Assembly (NCBI GenBank): GCA_045580005.1 | Contig: JAZNMZ010000009.1 | Span: 31,021-95,020, forward strand | DNA length: 64,000 nt | Direction of reading: 5' to 3' | From: UMGS1052 sp045580005 | GTDB lineage: Bacteria; Bacillota; Clostridia; Oscillospirales; CAG-382 | Part shown: in pieces, positions 23,038-32,853 of the stretch | How the letters are laid out: every line of letters starts with the position of its first letter | How positions within the stretch are numbered: the stretch's first letter is position 1 | Translations under genes and position numbers: made by a program | The notes under the pieces: generated by a model | The model's database searches: none | What the model was told of the DNA's origin: nothing | What the model saw: the letters and a program-made list of their open reading frames with translations, nothing else

Positions 23038-23320
23038 ATGAGAATATCCTTTTTATAATACCCTTACGATATGATGCAGCTGTCTTTCCGACATACATAA
23101 TCGTGTCAATCATGCCTTCGATAATAACATCTCCGGCGTCTGCACTGAAAGACGCAATCTTAAGACCGGTACCCTCAATGTTAAGCTGAGAATCGTTTAT
23201 GTCAAGAATCACCGAAACCTCGTCAAAGCTGATAATCTCAGAAACGCCGGTTACGGTAAGACTTGACCTTTCTTTGAGCGAAATGTTGTGTATACGCTTT
23301 ATATTCTTTGCACCGTCCAT
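23030..23320 (-). CDS. yabP: Sporulation protein YabP
   Basis: 96 residues with a YabP/YqfC fold: HNISLKERSSLTVTGVSEII, SFDEVSVILDINDSQLNIEG. YabP is a sigma-E-controlled protein needed for a normal spore. The order rqcP-yabP-yabQ-divIC is a conserved Firmicute block. Confidence 0.9.
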   Translation of the reverse strand: MDGAKNIKRIHNISLKERSSLTVTGVSEIISFDEVSVILDINDSQLNIEGTGLKIASFSADAGDVIIEGMIDTIMYVGKTAASYRKGIIKRIFSYE

Positions 23321-23381
23321 AGTAATTCTCCTTTCAGAGAATTATATGAAAATGCAGCGCAAAATATTCGTAAAGTCCTTT

Positions 23382-23624
23382 TTATTCAATCGCCTCATAC
23401 ATAGCTGAGGCGTCTTTTTTCTGAGCATACTCATTAATATCGGTAACTCTGACCTTTAGCACACGCTGACCGAAAGTCACAGTTATTTCGTCGCCGACCT
23501 TTACCTCATAAGATGCACGCTGTACCCTGCCATTGACAGATATGAGCGAGTTGTCACACGCTTCATTTGCAACGGTACGCCTTTTGATAATTCGCGAAAC
23601 TTTTAAAAATTTATCTAATCTCAT
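23382..23624 (-). CDS. rqcP: RqcP (YabO/Hsp15-like S4 RNA-binding protein)
   Basis: 80 residues that form one S4 domain: MRLDKFLKVSRIIKRRTVAN, SLISVNGRVQ, KVGDEITVTFGQRVLKVRV. RqcP binds stalled 50S-peptidyl-tRNA complexes and works with RqcH in C-terminal alanine tailing during ribosome quality control. It lies directly after hup and before yabP, as expected. Confidence 0.92.
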   Translation of the reverse strand: MRLDKFLKVSRIIKRRTVANEACDNSLISVNGRVQRASYEVKVGDEITVTFGQRVLKVRVTDINEYAQKKDASAMYEAIE

Positions 23625-23648
23625 ATCCTACCTAAACCAGTTTTTTCG

Positions 23649-23684
23649 ACAAAAAACCACACGCCGGAAGGCATGTGGTTTTAA
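23649..23684 (-). terminator. Terminator downstream of hup
   Basis: Minus-strand hairpin AAAACCACATGCC-TTCC-GGCGTGTGGTTTT followed by TT-rich sequence; one G-T pair in the stem. It separates hup from rqcP, possibly with read-through. Confidence 0.8.
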
Positions 23685-23692
23685 GCTGAATT

Positions 23693-23974
23693 TTATTTTG
23701 CCTTTGCTACGGCATCTTTGAGTGCCTGACCAGCTGTGAACTTGGGACGCTTAGTTGCAGGAACAACTTTCTTTTCGCCTGTTCTGGGAACTCTGGCGAT
23801 CTTTTCTGCACACTGCTTAACGCTGAATGTACCGAAGCCAATGAGCTGAACCTTGTCGCCGCTCTTGAGAGCTTCTGTCATGGAATTAAAAACAGCGTTT
23901 ACTGCGTTAGCAGCCTGTTCCTTTGTAAGTTTTGCATCTGCTGCAACCTTTGCAATCATTTGTGTCTTGTTCAT
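23693..23974 (-). CDS. hup: DNA-binding protein HU
   Basis: 93 residues with the HU signature (MNKTQMIAKVAADAKLTKEQ, IGFGTFSVKQ, RVPRTGEKKVVPA), an abundant nucleoid dimer. ATG follows AAGGAGA. It has its own promoter candidate (TTGCTT-17-TATAAT, 24035-24007, minus strand) and its own terminator, so it is expressed separately from the surrounding sporulation genes. Confidence 0.97.
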   Translation of the reverse strand: MNKTQMIAKVAADAKLTKEQAANAVNAVFNSMTEALKSGDKVQLIGFGTFSVKQCAEKIARVPRTGEKKVVPATKRPKFTAGQALKDAVAKAK

Positions 23975-24006
23975 GGGTGTATCTCCTTTATAAATTTTAT
24001 GTTTAT

Positions 24007-24035
24007 ATTATAATCAATTAATTTCAAAAAAGCAA
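24007..24035 (-). promoter_or_regulatory. Probable promoter of hup
   Basis: Minus strand TTGCTT (24035-24030), 17 bases, TATAAT (24012-24007). The -35 matches only partly. Confidence 0.6.
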
Positions 24036-24085
24036 CAATTTTAAGTTAAAAAAAGCCCAAATACTGTAAAAATTTACCAAAAAAA

Positions 24086-24886
24086 TCAAAGATTTTTCAT
24101 TTTTTCCCAAAAAGCGAGCATTTCGTTTACAGATAGTTCACAAAGGTCTCTTTTTTCTTTAGTTACAGCACTTTCCATCAATGCAAATCTTCTGATAAAT
24201 TTCTCGTTTGCAAGGTATAGCGACTCCTCTGCGTTCACCTCTAATAGGCGCGCAACATTTGCAAAAGCAAAGAGTATGTCCCCTATTTCCTCCTGGATTT
24301 TTTCGTTATCTCCTGTAACTACAGCCTCTTTCAGTTCATTGAATTCCTCGTCTGCTTTCTCAAGTGCAGCGGATGCATCCTTATAGGTAAAACCGCACTT
24401 TGCCGCCTTACTTTGAATCTTACTGGCCCTCTGAAGTGATGGCATAGCTACAGATACTGAGCGAAGTGTGTCGGTGTGACTTTTCTGATGTTTTTCTTTC
24501 TTTTTGATTTCATCCCAATTTTTGAGCACCTGCTCCGAGGTTTCGGCATTGACATTCGAGAAAATATGCGGATGCCTGAGTATAAGCTTCTTGCAAACAC
24601 CGTCTGCCACTTCGTTGATGTCAAAGCTACCCTCTTCTTTTGCTATCTGTGCGTGAAACACGACCTGCAAAAGGACATCCCCGAGCTCTTCTTTAAGTAT
24701 CGCATCGTCACCGCTGTCTATACCCTCTATCGCCTCATAAGCCTCTTCAAGAAAATTGTTTCTAATAGACTTATGATCCTGTTCTCTGTCCCATGGACAA
24801 CCGTTTTCTGCACGAAGAATTCTCATAATTTCGCAAAGGTCAGAGAAATCAAAACTATCTTTTTCCAAAAATTCTTTTACTTCCAT
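24086..24886 (-). CDS. mazG: Nucleoside triphosphate pyrophosphohydrolase MazG
   Basis: 266 residues with two MazG domains: the first with GCPWDREQDHKSIRNNFLEE and EELGDVLLQVVFHAQIA, the second around EEIGDILFAFANVARLL. The ExxxE and ExxD metal ligands are visible in both. It hydrolyses NTPs and protects against misincorporated nucleotides. Its start lies 1 base from the end of the spoVB-like gene, as in the yabM-yabN pair of Bacillus (without the YabN methylase domain). Confidence 0.95.
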   Translation of the reverse strand: MEVKEFLEKDSFDFSDLCEIMRILRAENGCPWDREQDHKSIRNNFLEEAYEAIEGIDSGDDAILKEELGDVLLQVVFHAQIAKEEGSFDINEVADGVCKKLILRHPHIFSNVNAETSEQVLKNWDEIKKKEKHQKSHTDTLRSVSVAMPSLQRASKIQSKAAKCGFTYKDASAALEKADEEFNELKEAVVTGDNEKIQEEIGDILFAFANVARLLEVNAEESLYLANEKFIRRFALMESAVTKEKRDLCELSVNEMLAFWEKMKNL

Positions 24887-26518
24887 TTAACTTAACAGAT
24901 TTGCCTTTCTTAAAATTTTAATAATCTTTTCGGACTTTGGCAGCATTTTTATGTCCTGCTCAGCAAGAGCCTTTGTGGAAAGCAGCATAAGAATATATAC
25001 AACACCTGCAACGCATATTGACAAAAGTGTGCCAATCTTGCTGTTTATTCTGTTATTAAGCAAGCTATACAGAGCGACACACGGAACAATACATACAACC
25101 GATGAGATAAAAGGTTTTAAGAATGTGCTCCTTATCTTTGGCAAATAACCCATATGCTTTGTCATAAAGTACATATTCAGGATCATAATCGTAAAATAGC
25201 AGGCCGCTGTACTAATTGCTGCACCGACCACATTTATCTCGGGTATGCCTATGAGTACATATGACAGAATAAGCTTCACTGCGATGCCGGAAACGGTAGA
25301 AATAATTGTCTTGTTCTGCAAATTATACGCCTGTAGCGCTGAATTTGTAACACCAATAAGACCGAGGAAGAATACCGCGAGCCCCATAACTGCAAGACAA
25401 GGGGCTGCAACCTGCGAGGTTGTCTTTGTCGTGCCCTCTATATACTCGGTACTGAAGAGAATCTGAAGAATAGGTCCTGCCATTGCAGAAAGCCCAAGAG
25501 CACACGGAAAAGCGACAATAGATGCCACCCTGAAAGTTGAGTCTAGAAGTGATTTAGCTTCTTCTTCCTGCTTCGCGCCAAAAAATCTTGACAACGCGGG
25601 AAGTGCGCTTATTGCAAAAGGTGATATAAGGTTTGTAGGCATATTAAAAAGTGTCAGCGCCTGTGAGGTATATGAGCCGTATGCGCTAACAGCATACGCA
25701 TCCGAAAAGGCTCCCGAGGCGGTCATACGGCTTGTCACAAACCATGTGTCAATAATATTTGTAAACCCCATAATAGACGAAGCGAGAGTTATCGGGATAG
25801 ATATTGCAACAAGCTCGGCCAAAAGACTCTTTGTCGGGCGCACAGCAAGTTCGAACTCAGGCTCAGTCGCCTCTGATACGCTATACATTCTTTTTATAAA
25901 AAAGGCATACATTGTCGAGGCAACAACACCTATTGTCACCCCAAGTATCACAAATGCAGCCACAATGTGTATTGGATAACCAAGTGAAGTAAAATACCAA
26001 CCTGCAACAAGACCGATAAGAAGCTTACCAAGAGACTCTATAACCTGCGAAACGGCAGTGGGAGTCATGTTCTGAAGTCCCTGAAAATAGCCTCTGTACG
26101 CCGATGAAATGCATATAAAGAACAGCGTGGGCGCTATTGCGATAATCGCAATAGACGCATCCTGAAGCTCCTCACTTACAAGCACATCCCGCAAAGCAAT
26201 CATTATTGCGGTACCAAACAGTCCCACGGTAAAGAAAAGCCAGTATGCAATCTTGAACACCTTGTTTACTTCCTTTACATTACCCCTTGCGTTGCTTGTA
26301 GCAATCATCCTTGATATGGCAACAGGAAGACCCGCGGTTGACACCATATAAAATGTAGTATAAATGCTGTACGCCGCATTAAAATATGCCATTCCCTCCG
26401 AACCAATTATGTTGGTCAGCGGTATCTTGAAAAAAGCTCCTATCAGCTTCACAAGAACTGTTGAAAACATAAGTATCACTGCGCCGTACATAAATGTCTG
26501 GCTTTTTTGTCTAGTCAA
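24887..26518 (-). CDS. spoVB: SpoVB/MurJ-like polysaccharide flippase
   Basis: 543 residues and about 14 hydrophobic segments typical of the MOP/MATE-like polysaccharide transporter superfamily. The start is TTG at 26518, preceded by AGGTG. Motifs such as GLPVAISRMIATSNARGN are typical of SpoVB/YabM proteins, which flip lipid-linked cell-wall precursors; SpoVB is needed for spore cortex. Position upstream of mazG and the yab genes supports the assignment, although it may be a vegetative paralogue. Confidence 0.87.
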   Translation of the reverse strand: MTRQKSQTFMYGAVILMFSTVLVKLIGAFFKIPLTNIIGSEGMAYFNAAYSIYTTFYMVSTAGLPVAISRMIATSNARGNVKEVNKVFKIAYWLFFTVGLFGTAIMIALRDVLVSEELQDASIAIIAIAPTLFFICISSAYRGYFQGLQNMTPTAVSQVIESLGKLLIGLVAGWYFTSLGYPIHIVAAFVILGVTIGVVASTMYAFFIKRMYSVSEATEPEFELAVRPTKSLLAELVAISIPITLASSIMGFTNIIDTWFVTSRMTASGAFSDAYAVSAYGSYTSQALTLFNMPTNLISPFAISALPALSRFFGAKQEEEAKSLLDSTFRVASIVAFPCALGLSAMAGPILQILFSTEYIEGTTKTTSQVAAPCLAVMGLAVFFLGLIGVTNSALQAYNLQNKTIISTVSGIAVKLILSYVLIGIPEINVVGAAISTAACYFTIMILNMYFMTKHMGYLPKIRSTFLKPFISSVVCIVPCVALYSLLNNRINSKIGTLLSICVAGVVYILMLLSTKALAEQDIKMLPKSEKIIKILRKANLLS

Positions 26519-26526
26519 AATTACAC

Positions 26527-27996
26527 CTACTTTGTTTCTTCGTAAAATTTGATTGTCTCTTCCCTGTTTTTATAAATATACCTGTCATAAGACAAATATT
26601 CATACGGATATTTTGGGTTATAAAGATTAAGTGAGCGCGCACGATTGCGTGATACGAGCTTTGTGGCAGCACCTGCTCCCACTGCAAAGACGGTAGAAAG
26701 CTCATCCATCATATAAATATTATATAGGCATATCTTTCCATCTCTTGCAAAACCGATGTTTTCAAAATTACCCGGAGTATTCTTCTGTCTGTAAATATAG
26801 TAAGGATCATATCCCCGGTTTGCAAGCGCAGATTTTGCATAATCAAGCATTCTTTCAATGTCGCATATGTCTGTGTCGCATCCTATGCCCGACAGCTTGA
26901 ATTCGGCAGATTTTTTGAGAGAAAATGTGTGCACCGTAATATTTTCAGGAAAAAAATTCAGCACATCATCCACACTCTTGCAAAAGCTCTCATACGATTC
27001 TCCGGGAAGCCCTGCTATAAGGTCGGTGTTTATATTATCAAAACCTGCCGTGCGCGCCATATTCATCGCTCTTTTGTAATCTTCATAGGTGTGAGCCCTG
27101 CCCACAGACGCAAGTATGCTGTCGTTTGTAGTCTGGGTGTTAATACATATACGAGTAACGCCGCAGGACTTTAAAATTTTAAGTTTTGCTTCTGTTACCG
27201 TGTCGGGTCGCCCAAGCTCAAAAGTGAATTCCGAAAGAGAGGATATGTCGACACATTGTCTTATATGCCCGATAAGCGCGGCAAGCTCGCTCTCATTCAG
27301 CATGCCGGGCGTTCCTCCGCCCACATAAAGCGTTTTGAACGCCAGACCGAGGTCAGCTGCCATTGACGAGCAAAAGCTTAAATCAGCCTTGAGGCGGCTC
27401 ACATAATCGGGCAACATAGAGATAAGTCTTTCGGTTGCATAAGATACAAAAGAACAGTATCTGCATTTTGTAGGGCAGAAAGGAATTCCTATATACAAGT
27501 TGCAATCACTGTCATTTGTTTTGTCGTATAGAGCCAGTTCATTTGCTGCAACATCAGCCGCAAGCTCTGCCTTGCTGCGTGATACTTTATAATACTTGCA
27601 AAGAATATCCTCAGTCTCGTCTTTGCTGTATCCTTTTAACATAAAACCAAGAGCAAAGCGCGCAGGTCTGACTCCAGTCATCATTCCCCACGGAGGCATA
27701 TACCCTGTTATTTCGCAAAAAAGCGAAAGAAACAGCTCACCTGCAAAGCACTTTTCACAGTCTGTCTGTGCGATATAATAAGAAATCTCCCTTTCAAGAC
27801 TTTTTTGCAAAAAAGTGCCGTTATCTGCAAAACTCATTTTCCCGGAAAGAATACCGTTTTTTCTCTCAAGTGATAAATCAAGCGTTTTATCGTTCTTGTC
27901 CTTGCCGAAGCTCTCACAGGGAAAATACAAAAGCGTCAGCGTCTGAAGATAATGCTCACTGAGACTTGTTCCGATATTTGTAAGAATTATTTTCAT
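26527..27996 (-). CDS. hemZ: HemZ-like oxygen-independent coproporphyrinogen dehydrogenase (radical SAM)
   Basis: 489 residues with an N-terminal extension of about 155 residues, then the radical SAM cluster motif in CPTKCRYCSFVSY, TLYVGGGTPGML and the internal CINTQTTNDSIL. The N-terminal extension and radical SAM pattern mark HemZ, a HemN relative of uncertain role in anaerobes that do not always make heme. Its ATG overlaps the dtd stop codon (ATGA), so the two are translationally coupled. Confidence 0.87.
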   Translation of the reverse strand: MKIILTNIGTSLSEHYLQTLTLLYFPCESFGKDKNDKTLDLSLERKNGILSGKMSFADNGTFLQKSLEREISYYIAQTDCEKCFAGELFLSLFCEITGYMPPWGMMTGVRPARFALGFMLKGYSKDETEDILCKYYKVSRSKAELAADVAANELALYDKTNDSDCNLYIGIPFCPTKCRYCSFVSYATERLISMLPDYVSRLKADLSFCSSMAADLGLAFKTLYVGGGTPGMLNESELAALIGHIRQCVDISSLSEFTFELGRPDTVTEAKLKILKSCGVTRICINTQTTNDSILASVGRAHTYEDYKRAMNMARTAGFDNINTDLIAGLPGESYESFCKSVDDVLNFFPENITVHTFSLKKSAEFKLSGIGCDTDICDIERMLDYAKSALANRGYDPYYIYRQKNTPGNFENIGFARDGKICLYNIYMMDELSTVFAVGAGAATKLVSRNRARSLNLYNPKYPYEYLSYDRYIYKNREETIKFYEETK

Positions 27997-28463
27997 ACCT
28001 TAAGGTCGTTTGTGTCAAGCAGAATTGTCACAGGTCCGTCGTTGAGCAATGAAACCTTCATATCCGCTCCAAATATGCCACACTCTACACTGAGTTTGTA
28101 TTCATCCTTGAGGTAGCATACAAATTTTTCATAAAGGGGTTTTGCAATATCCGGCTTTGCTGCCGACAGAAAATCCGGTCTGTTGCCGTGTCTGCAATTT
28201 GCGTACAAAGTAAACTGTGAAATGACAAGAACGCTGTATGGGTTGTCTATATTCTGAAAATCAAGAAGCGAAAGATTCATTCTTTCGTTCTCATCCTCAA
28301 AGATTCTCATTTTTGCAATCTTGTCTGCCAGAGCCCTCATGTGAGCTTCGGTATCATCGGCCGTTACGCCTAAAAGTACAAGAAAACCGTTTCCGATTTT
28401 ACCGACAACATTACCGTCAACCGTAACAGACGCGCTTGTTACTCTCTGAATTACTGCTTTCAT
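27993..28463 (-). CDS. dtd: D-aminoacyl-tRNA deacylase
   Basis: 156 residues with the family motifs MKAVIQRVTSASVTVDG, SQFTLYA (catalytic region) and NDGPVTILLD (Gly-cisPro-like pocket). It removes D-amino acids and glycine from mischarged tRNA. The order relA-dtd is standard in Firmicutes. Confidence 0.95.
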   Translation of the reverse strand: MKAVIQRVTSASVTVDGNVVGKIGNGFLVLLGVTADDTEAHMRALADKIAKMRIFEDENERMNLSLLDFQNIDNPYSVLVISQFTLYANCRHGNRPDFLSAAKPDIAKPLYEKFVCYLKDEYKLSVECGIFGADMKVSLLNDGPVTILLDTNDLKV

Positions 28464-28484
28464 AAATCTTTCCTTTTACTGTTA

Positions 28485-30713
28485 TTAGGAAAAGCCTCTT
28501 GTAACATCCATAATATCAGAAAGGCTTCTGATTCTTCCAAGGATGGTATTTACATGAGTTGTGTTCTTACAAGTAATGTTTATTGTTATCATAAGAACAT
28601 CTTTTCCCTGTATTACCTTTGAATTGAGTGAATTTACCGGCACTTTCATATCCCCGAGCATTTTTGAAAGCTCAACGATAACAGAAAGTGAATTTCTTGC
28701 GTAAATCTGCAGAATTGTCTCAAATCCCTGCTCATTGTTACTCTGAGCTATCGAGTACTGAGACCAGTGTACACTTACCCATCTGTCTGCTTCTTCGGGG
28801 CTGTTTTTGCCTGAAACGGCATTAGGACAGTTGGTCTTGTGAACCGACACACCAAAGCCTCTGGTGATATAACCTATAATGCTGTCGCCGGGAAGCGGAT
28901 TACAGCAACGGGCAAATCTTATCTGACAGTTATCTATGTCATCAACGATAATTGTCTGATTCAGCTTCTTGACGCGCTTTTTAACATTTTCCTGCTGATA
29001 CTGCACATCATAGCTGGCTGTATCGTTAGACACTGTTTCAGATTCCTCGACCTTTACCACTCTGTCAAACTCATCTCTGAGTTTTGGCAGCAGTTTTGAC
29101 ATTGACATACCGCCAAAGCCAAGACTGTTATACAGGTCGTCAACATCAGCCATGCCTATGCGCTTTGAAACATTGGCAATAATTTCGGTCTTCTGCTGTT
29201 CTGTATATGCTCTGCCGAAGCTCTTAAGCTCTCTTTCGATAATTGCTTTGCCCTCGACAATGTTTTCTGTGCGTTTTTCTTTCTTGTACCACTGACGGAT
29301 TTTATTTTTAGCTTCGCTTGTCCGTACAATTTTGAGCCAGTCCTTGCTGGGACCTTTTGGCGAGGACGAGGTGATTACTTCGACAATCTGTCCTGTCTGC
29401 AGCACAGTGTCGATTGGAACTATCATGCCGTTAACCTTGGCTCCGGTCATACGATTGCCCACCTCACTGTGGATGGCGAAAGCAAAGTCAATGGCAGTAG
29501 AGCCGTTCTGAAGATTGATTACATCTCCCTTGGGAGTGAAAACAAATATTTCATCCTCAAAAATATCAATCTTAAGAGGCTTTAAGAATTCTTCGTTGTC
29601 AGCGTCACCCTTTTCGGTTTCAACAAGGGTGCGTATCCACTGGAGCTTTTCGGCAATATTCTCTTTATCCACATCACCCGACTTGTATTTCCAGTGTGCA
29701 GCAACACCGTATTCTGCGATAGTGTGCATTTCCCATGTTCTAATTTGCACTTCAAACGGTATACCGTGTCTGCCGATGACAGTAGTATGAAGTGAACGGT
29801 ACATATTCGGTTTAGGGGTCGAGATATAGTCCTTAAAGCGACCGGGAATGAGATTGAACATCTCGTGTATAATGCCGAGAACAGTATAACACTCAAGCTC
29901 GGTATCAACAATAATTCTTATCGCATAAAAATCAAATATCTCATCAAAGCTCTTGCCCTGATTAAACATTTTCTTGTAAATACTGAAAATAGACTTAACG
30001 CGTCCAGACATAGAGTATTTAAAGCCCTCTGCACCAAGCTTTTCTGCAACCTTATTTTGTGCGTGCTCAAGGAAATCGCGGTTTTCACCGTAACGGTGCT
30101 CGACCTCCTTTTTTACTTCGTCATAGCCAATTGGGTCAAGATACTTAAGAGCGAGATTTTCAAGTTCGCCCTTGATTTTCTGAATACCGAGGCGGTGAGC
30201 CAACGGTGCATACACATGCATTGTTTCGAGCGCAATAGAGCGCTGCTTTTCTTCAGGCTGTGCAGATAGCGTGCGCATATTGTGAAGCCTGTCGGCAAGC
30301 TTTATAAAAATCACGCGAATATCCTTGGACATAGCAAGGAACATCTTGCGCAGATTTTCTACGCTTTCCTCTTCCCTGTTTTCAAACTGAATGTCAACAA
30401 GCTTTGTAACGCCGTCAACAAGCTCGTAAACTTCATTGGAAAAGAGCTTTCTTATAGTGTTGCTGTCAGTCTTTTCCTTGCAGTCCTCAAGTGTATCATG
30501 CAATAGTGCCGCACAGACAGAATCGGTGTCAAGCTCAAGCTGAGCAACTATAATTGCAACGGCTACCGGATGAGAAATATATGGTTCTCCTGACTTTCTC
30601 ATCTGTCCGTCGTGCATCTCATTGGCATAGTCATATGCCTTTTTAATCTTATCAAAATCGTATAATGAGCTGATTTCTTTCAACTTGTCATACAGTTGCG
30701 AATAATAATCCAT
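28485..30713 (-). CDS. relA: Bifunctional (p)ppGpp synthetase/hydrolase
   Basis: ATG at 30713 (GGAG upstream) gives 742 residues; a TTG four codons earlier is less likely. Domain order: HD hydrolase (LLHDTLEDC near residue 72), synthetase (KDYISTPKPNMYRSLHTTV), TGS (IFVFTPKGDVINLQNGSTAI), a zinc-finger region (IRFARCCNPLPGDSIIGYI) and a C-terminal ACT domain. It makes and degrades (p)ppGpp in the stringent response and appears to be the only long Rel in the window. Confidence 0.96.
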   Translation of the reverse strand: MDYYSQLYDKLKEISSLYDFDKIKKAYDYANEMHDGQMRKSGEPYISHPVAVAIIVAQLELDTDSVCAALLHDTLEDCKEKTDSNTIRKLFSNEVYELVDGVTKLVDIQFENREEESVENLRKMFLAMSKDIRVIFIKLADRLHNMRTLSAQPEEKQRSIALETMHVYAPLAHRLGIQKIKGELENLALKYLDPIGYDEVKKEVEHRYGENRDFLEHAQNKVAEKLGAEGFKYSMSGRVKSIFSIYKKMFNQGKSFDEIFDFYAIRIIVDTELECYTVLGIIHEMFNLIPGRFKDYISTPKPNMYRSLHTTVIGRHGIPFEVQIRTWEMHTIAEYGVAAHWKYKSGDVDKENIAEKLQWIRTLVETEKGDADNEEFLKPLKIDIFEDEIFVFTPKGDVINLQNGSTAIDFAFAIHSEVGNRMTGAKVNGMIVPIDTVLQTGQIVEVITSSSPKGPSKDWLKIVRTSEAKNKIRQWYKKEKRTENIVEGKAIIERELKSFGRAYTEQQKTEIIANVSKRIGMADVDDLYNSLGFGGMSMSKLLPKLRDEFDRVVKVEESETVSNDTASYDVQYQQENVKKRVKKLNQTIIVDDIDNCQIRFARCCNPLPGDSIIGYITRGFGVSVHKTNCPNAVSGKNSPEEADRWVSVHWSQYSIAQSNNEQGFETILQIYARNSLSVIVELSKMLGDMKVPVNSLNSKVIQGKDVLMITINITCKNTTHVNTILGRIRSLSDIMDVTRGFS

Positions 30714-30738
30714 ACTACTCTCCAAACAGCTATTTGTA

Positions 30739-32832
30739 TCAGTGAAGCCCTCTGAGGCTTCTCAGCAATCTTGAATTTTCAAGAACTACCTTGTTTTCTA
30801 CATTTTTTATAACAACATCACAATCGTTAAGTCCGCTGCGCTCAAGCTCTATAAGCCCCATTTCATAAAAAACATCGAGAATTATGTTAAGCATACATGG
30901 GGTGACATTCATAGAAAACTCGTCCGAAACAGAGCGCGCGGTCTTATACACATCTACATACTTTGTGTCCTTGAGCTTAGCTCTGAGATAAATAAATACC
31001 GCTTTAAAATTCTGCATATCCGGCAGATTGTCCTTGCTTATAATAAACGACGAAATGGCCACAAGGTATTCCTTGGCTTGCTTGTTAATGTAAGTAAGAA
31101 TCCGCTCGGACAGCTTTATATCACGAACATTAAGCTGTGCGTTCCTTGATCCCTTATACTCATTAATCTCAAGGTTAAAAGCAACATCAACGGTAAAACC
31201 CTCCAGGAATCTGAAATTTTCGGGCGACATATTGAAGTATACAGCCGAAAACTTTTTTCCGTCCTTTGACAGGACAAGCTTTAAGTGCTTGTTTGCTCCG
31301 ATGGGCACTACAGAATCAACTCTTGCATCTTTTAGAACAAAGACAGGAGCAGCGTTTCCAAGACCGAAAGGCTCCAACAAGCTGAGTGCTGAGGCAGTTT
31401 CGATATCTATCTCATCCGCAGAAAGCTCACAATCAATATTTATACACGACTGTCTCATTTCATCGTTTAAAATGTCCTGAGCATAGTAGTTAATTGCATC
31501 ATTGAAATCCTCAAGACTTTCCTGCGAAAGACTAAGACCTGCAGCAAGCTCGTGACCACCGTATTTGAGAAGATATTCCTTGCAGTTTGAAAAAGCTTCA
31601 TTGATATTAAAGCCTTTTATACTTCTTGCAGAGCCTTTTCCGATACCATCCTTAAATGTGATGAGGACACTAGGCAGTCTGTATTTTTCTGTAATTCTGG
31701 AAGCCACGATTCCTGTGACTCCCTGATGCCACTTTTCTGACGACAGAACAATTACCTTTGTTTTTTCAAGGTTAATATTTTCAGAAATCTGCTTTTCAGC
31801 ATCAAGTAAAATCTCATTTTCTATATTCTGACGCTGCTTGTTCAGTGTACAGAGTATATCGGCAAGCGACTCTGCTATTTCAGCGGTTTGAGTAATAAGA
31901 AGCTCCGCGGCATTCTTAACATCGCCTATTCTGCCTGCAGCATTAAGTCTCGGAGCAAGAGCAAAAGATACTAATGAGGACGGTATCTTTTTATTCTTTT
32001 CAAGATACTCGGGACAAGCTGCTTTAATAAGTGTTCTTATACCTAGGTTCTTTGTGTTTTTTATGCACTTAAGTCCGTGGCAAACTATTCTGCGGTTTTC
32101 TCCGACAAGGGGCATAACATCGGCAAGTGTGCCTACCGAAACAAGGTCAATATACTTATCGCAAACTGCTGGAAGATTTTCCTCCCCCTCAAGAGCGCAG
32201 ATAAGTTTGAACACAACACCCACTCCGGCAAGCTCGCGGAAAGAAAATTCATTGTCGCTTCGCTGCGGATTTACAACAGCATAGGCAGCCTCGGGAAGTT
32301 CCTCGCGGCATTCGTGGTGGTCTGTAATGACAACATCTATTTGCTTTTCCTTAGCATATTCTGTCTCAGCGCTCGCTGTAACACCTGTGTCTACTGTAAT
32401 AATGAGCTGTATGCCGGCAGCTGCAAATTTATCTATAGCAGCAGTGTTGAGTCCATATCCTTCCGAGAGTCTTTCGGGTATATAATAGCATACATTTGCG
32501 CCCTGCTCTCTGAGATAAAGATAAAGAGTGGCAACAGAGGTAATGCCGTCGACATCATAGTCGCCGTATATCAGAATTCTCTCACGACCCGTAATAGCCT
32601 TATTTACCCTATTTACAGCCTTATCCATATCCTTAAGCAAAAACGGATCTATAAAGGAGTAATCATCAGCACTGAGAAAATCCTGCACCTTGCTCTGCGT
32701 ATCAAAGCCTCTTGTTACAAGAAGTTTTGCAACAAGTTCGGGGATGTCGAACTTTTGTGAAATGACTCCAGAAATATCATTATCGGTTGTCAGGATATTC
32801 CATTTTTTCTCATCTTGTAGTTTAATTCTCAT
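30739..32832 (-). CDS. recJ: Single-stranded-DNA exonuclease RecJ
   Basis: 697 residues. DHH phosphoesterase motifs: YGDYDVDGITS, VITDHHECREELP and a later RLNAAGRIGD; DHHA1 motif GGHELAAGLSL; then an OB domain and a C-terminal extension typical of Firmicute RecJ. It degrades ssDNA 5'-3' in recombination and mismatch repair. It lies directly upstream of relA; the apt gene often found between them is missing here. Confidence 0.95.
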   Translation of the reverse strand: MRIKLQDEKKWNILTTDNDISGVISQKFDIPELVAKLLVTRGFDTQSKVQDFLSADDYSFIDPFLLKDMDKAVNRVNKAITGRERILIYGDYDVDGITSVATLYLYLREQGANVCYYIPERLSEGYGLNTAAIDKFAAAGIQLIITVDTGVTASAETEYAKEKQIDVVITDHHECREELPEAAYAVVNPQRSDNEFSFRELAGVGVVFKLICALEGEENLPAVCDKYIDLVSVGTLADVMPLVGENRRIVCHGLKCIKNTKNLGIRTLIKAACPEYLEKNKKIPSSLVSFALAPRLNAAGRIGDVKNAAELLITQTAEIAESLADILCTLNKQRQNIENEILLDAEKQISENINLEKTKVIVLSSEKWHQGVTGIVASRITEKYRLPSVLITFKDGIGKGSARSIKGFNINEAFSNCKEYLLKYGGHELAAGLSLSQESLEDFNDAINYYAQDILNDEMRQSCINIDCELSADEIDIETASALSLLEPFGLGNAAPVFVLKDARVDSVVPIGANKHLKLVLSKDGKKFSAVYFNMSPENFRFLEGFTVDVAFNLEINEYKGSRNAQLNVRDIKLSERILTYINKQAKEYLVAISSFIISKDNLPDMQNFKAVFIYLRAKLKDTKYVDVYKTARSVSDEFSMNVTPCMLNIILDVFYEMGLIELERSGLNDCDVVIKNVENKVVLENSRLLRSLRGLH

Positions 32833-32853
32833 ATCTATTCTAAATTCAGAAAA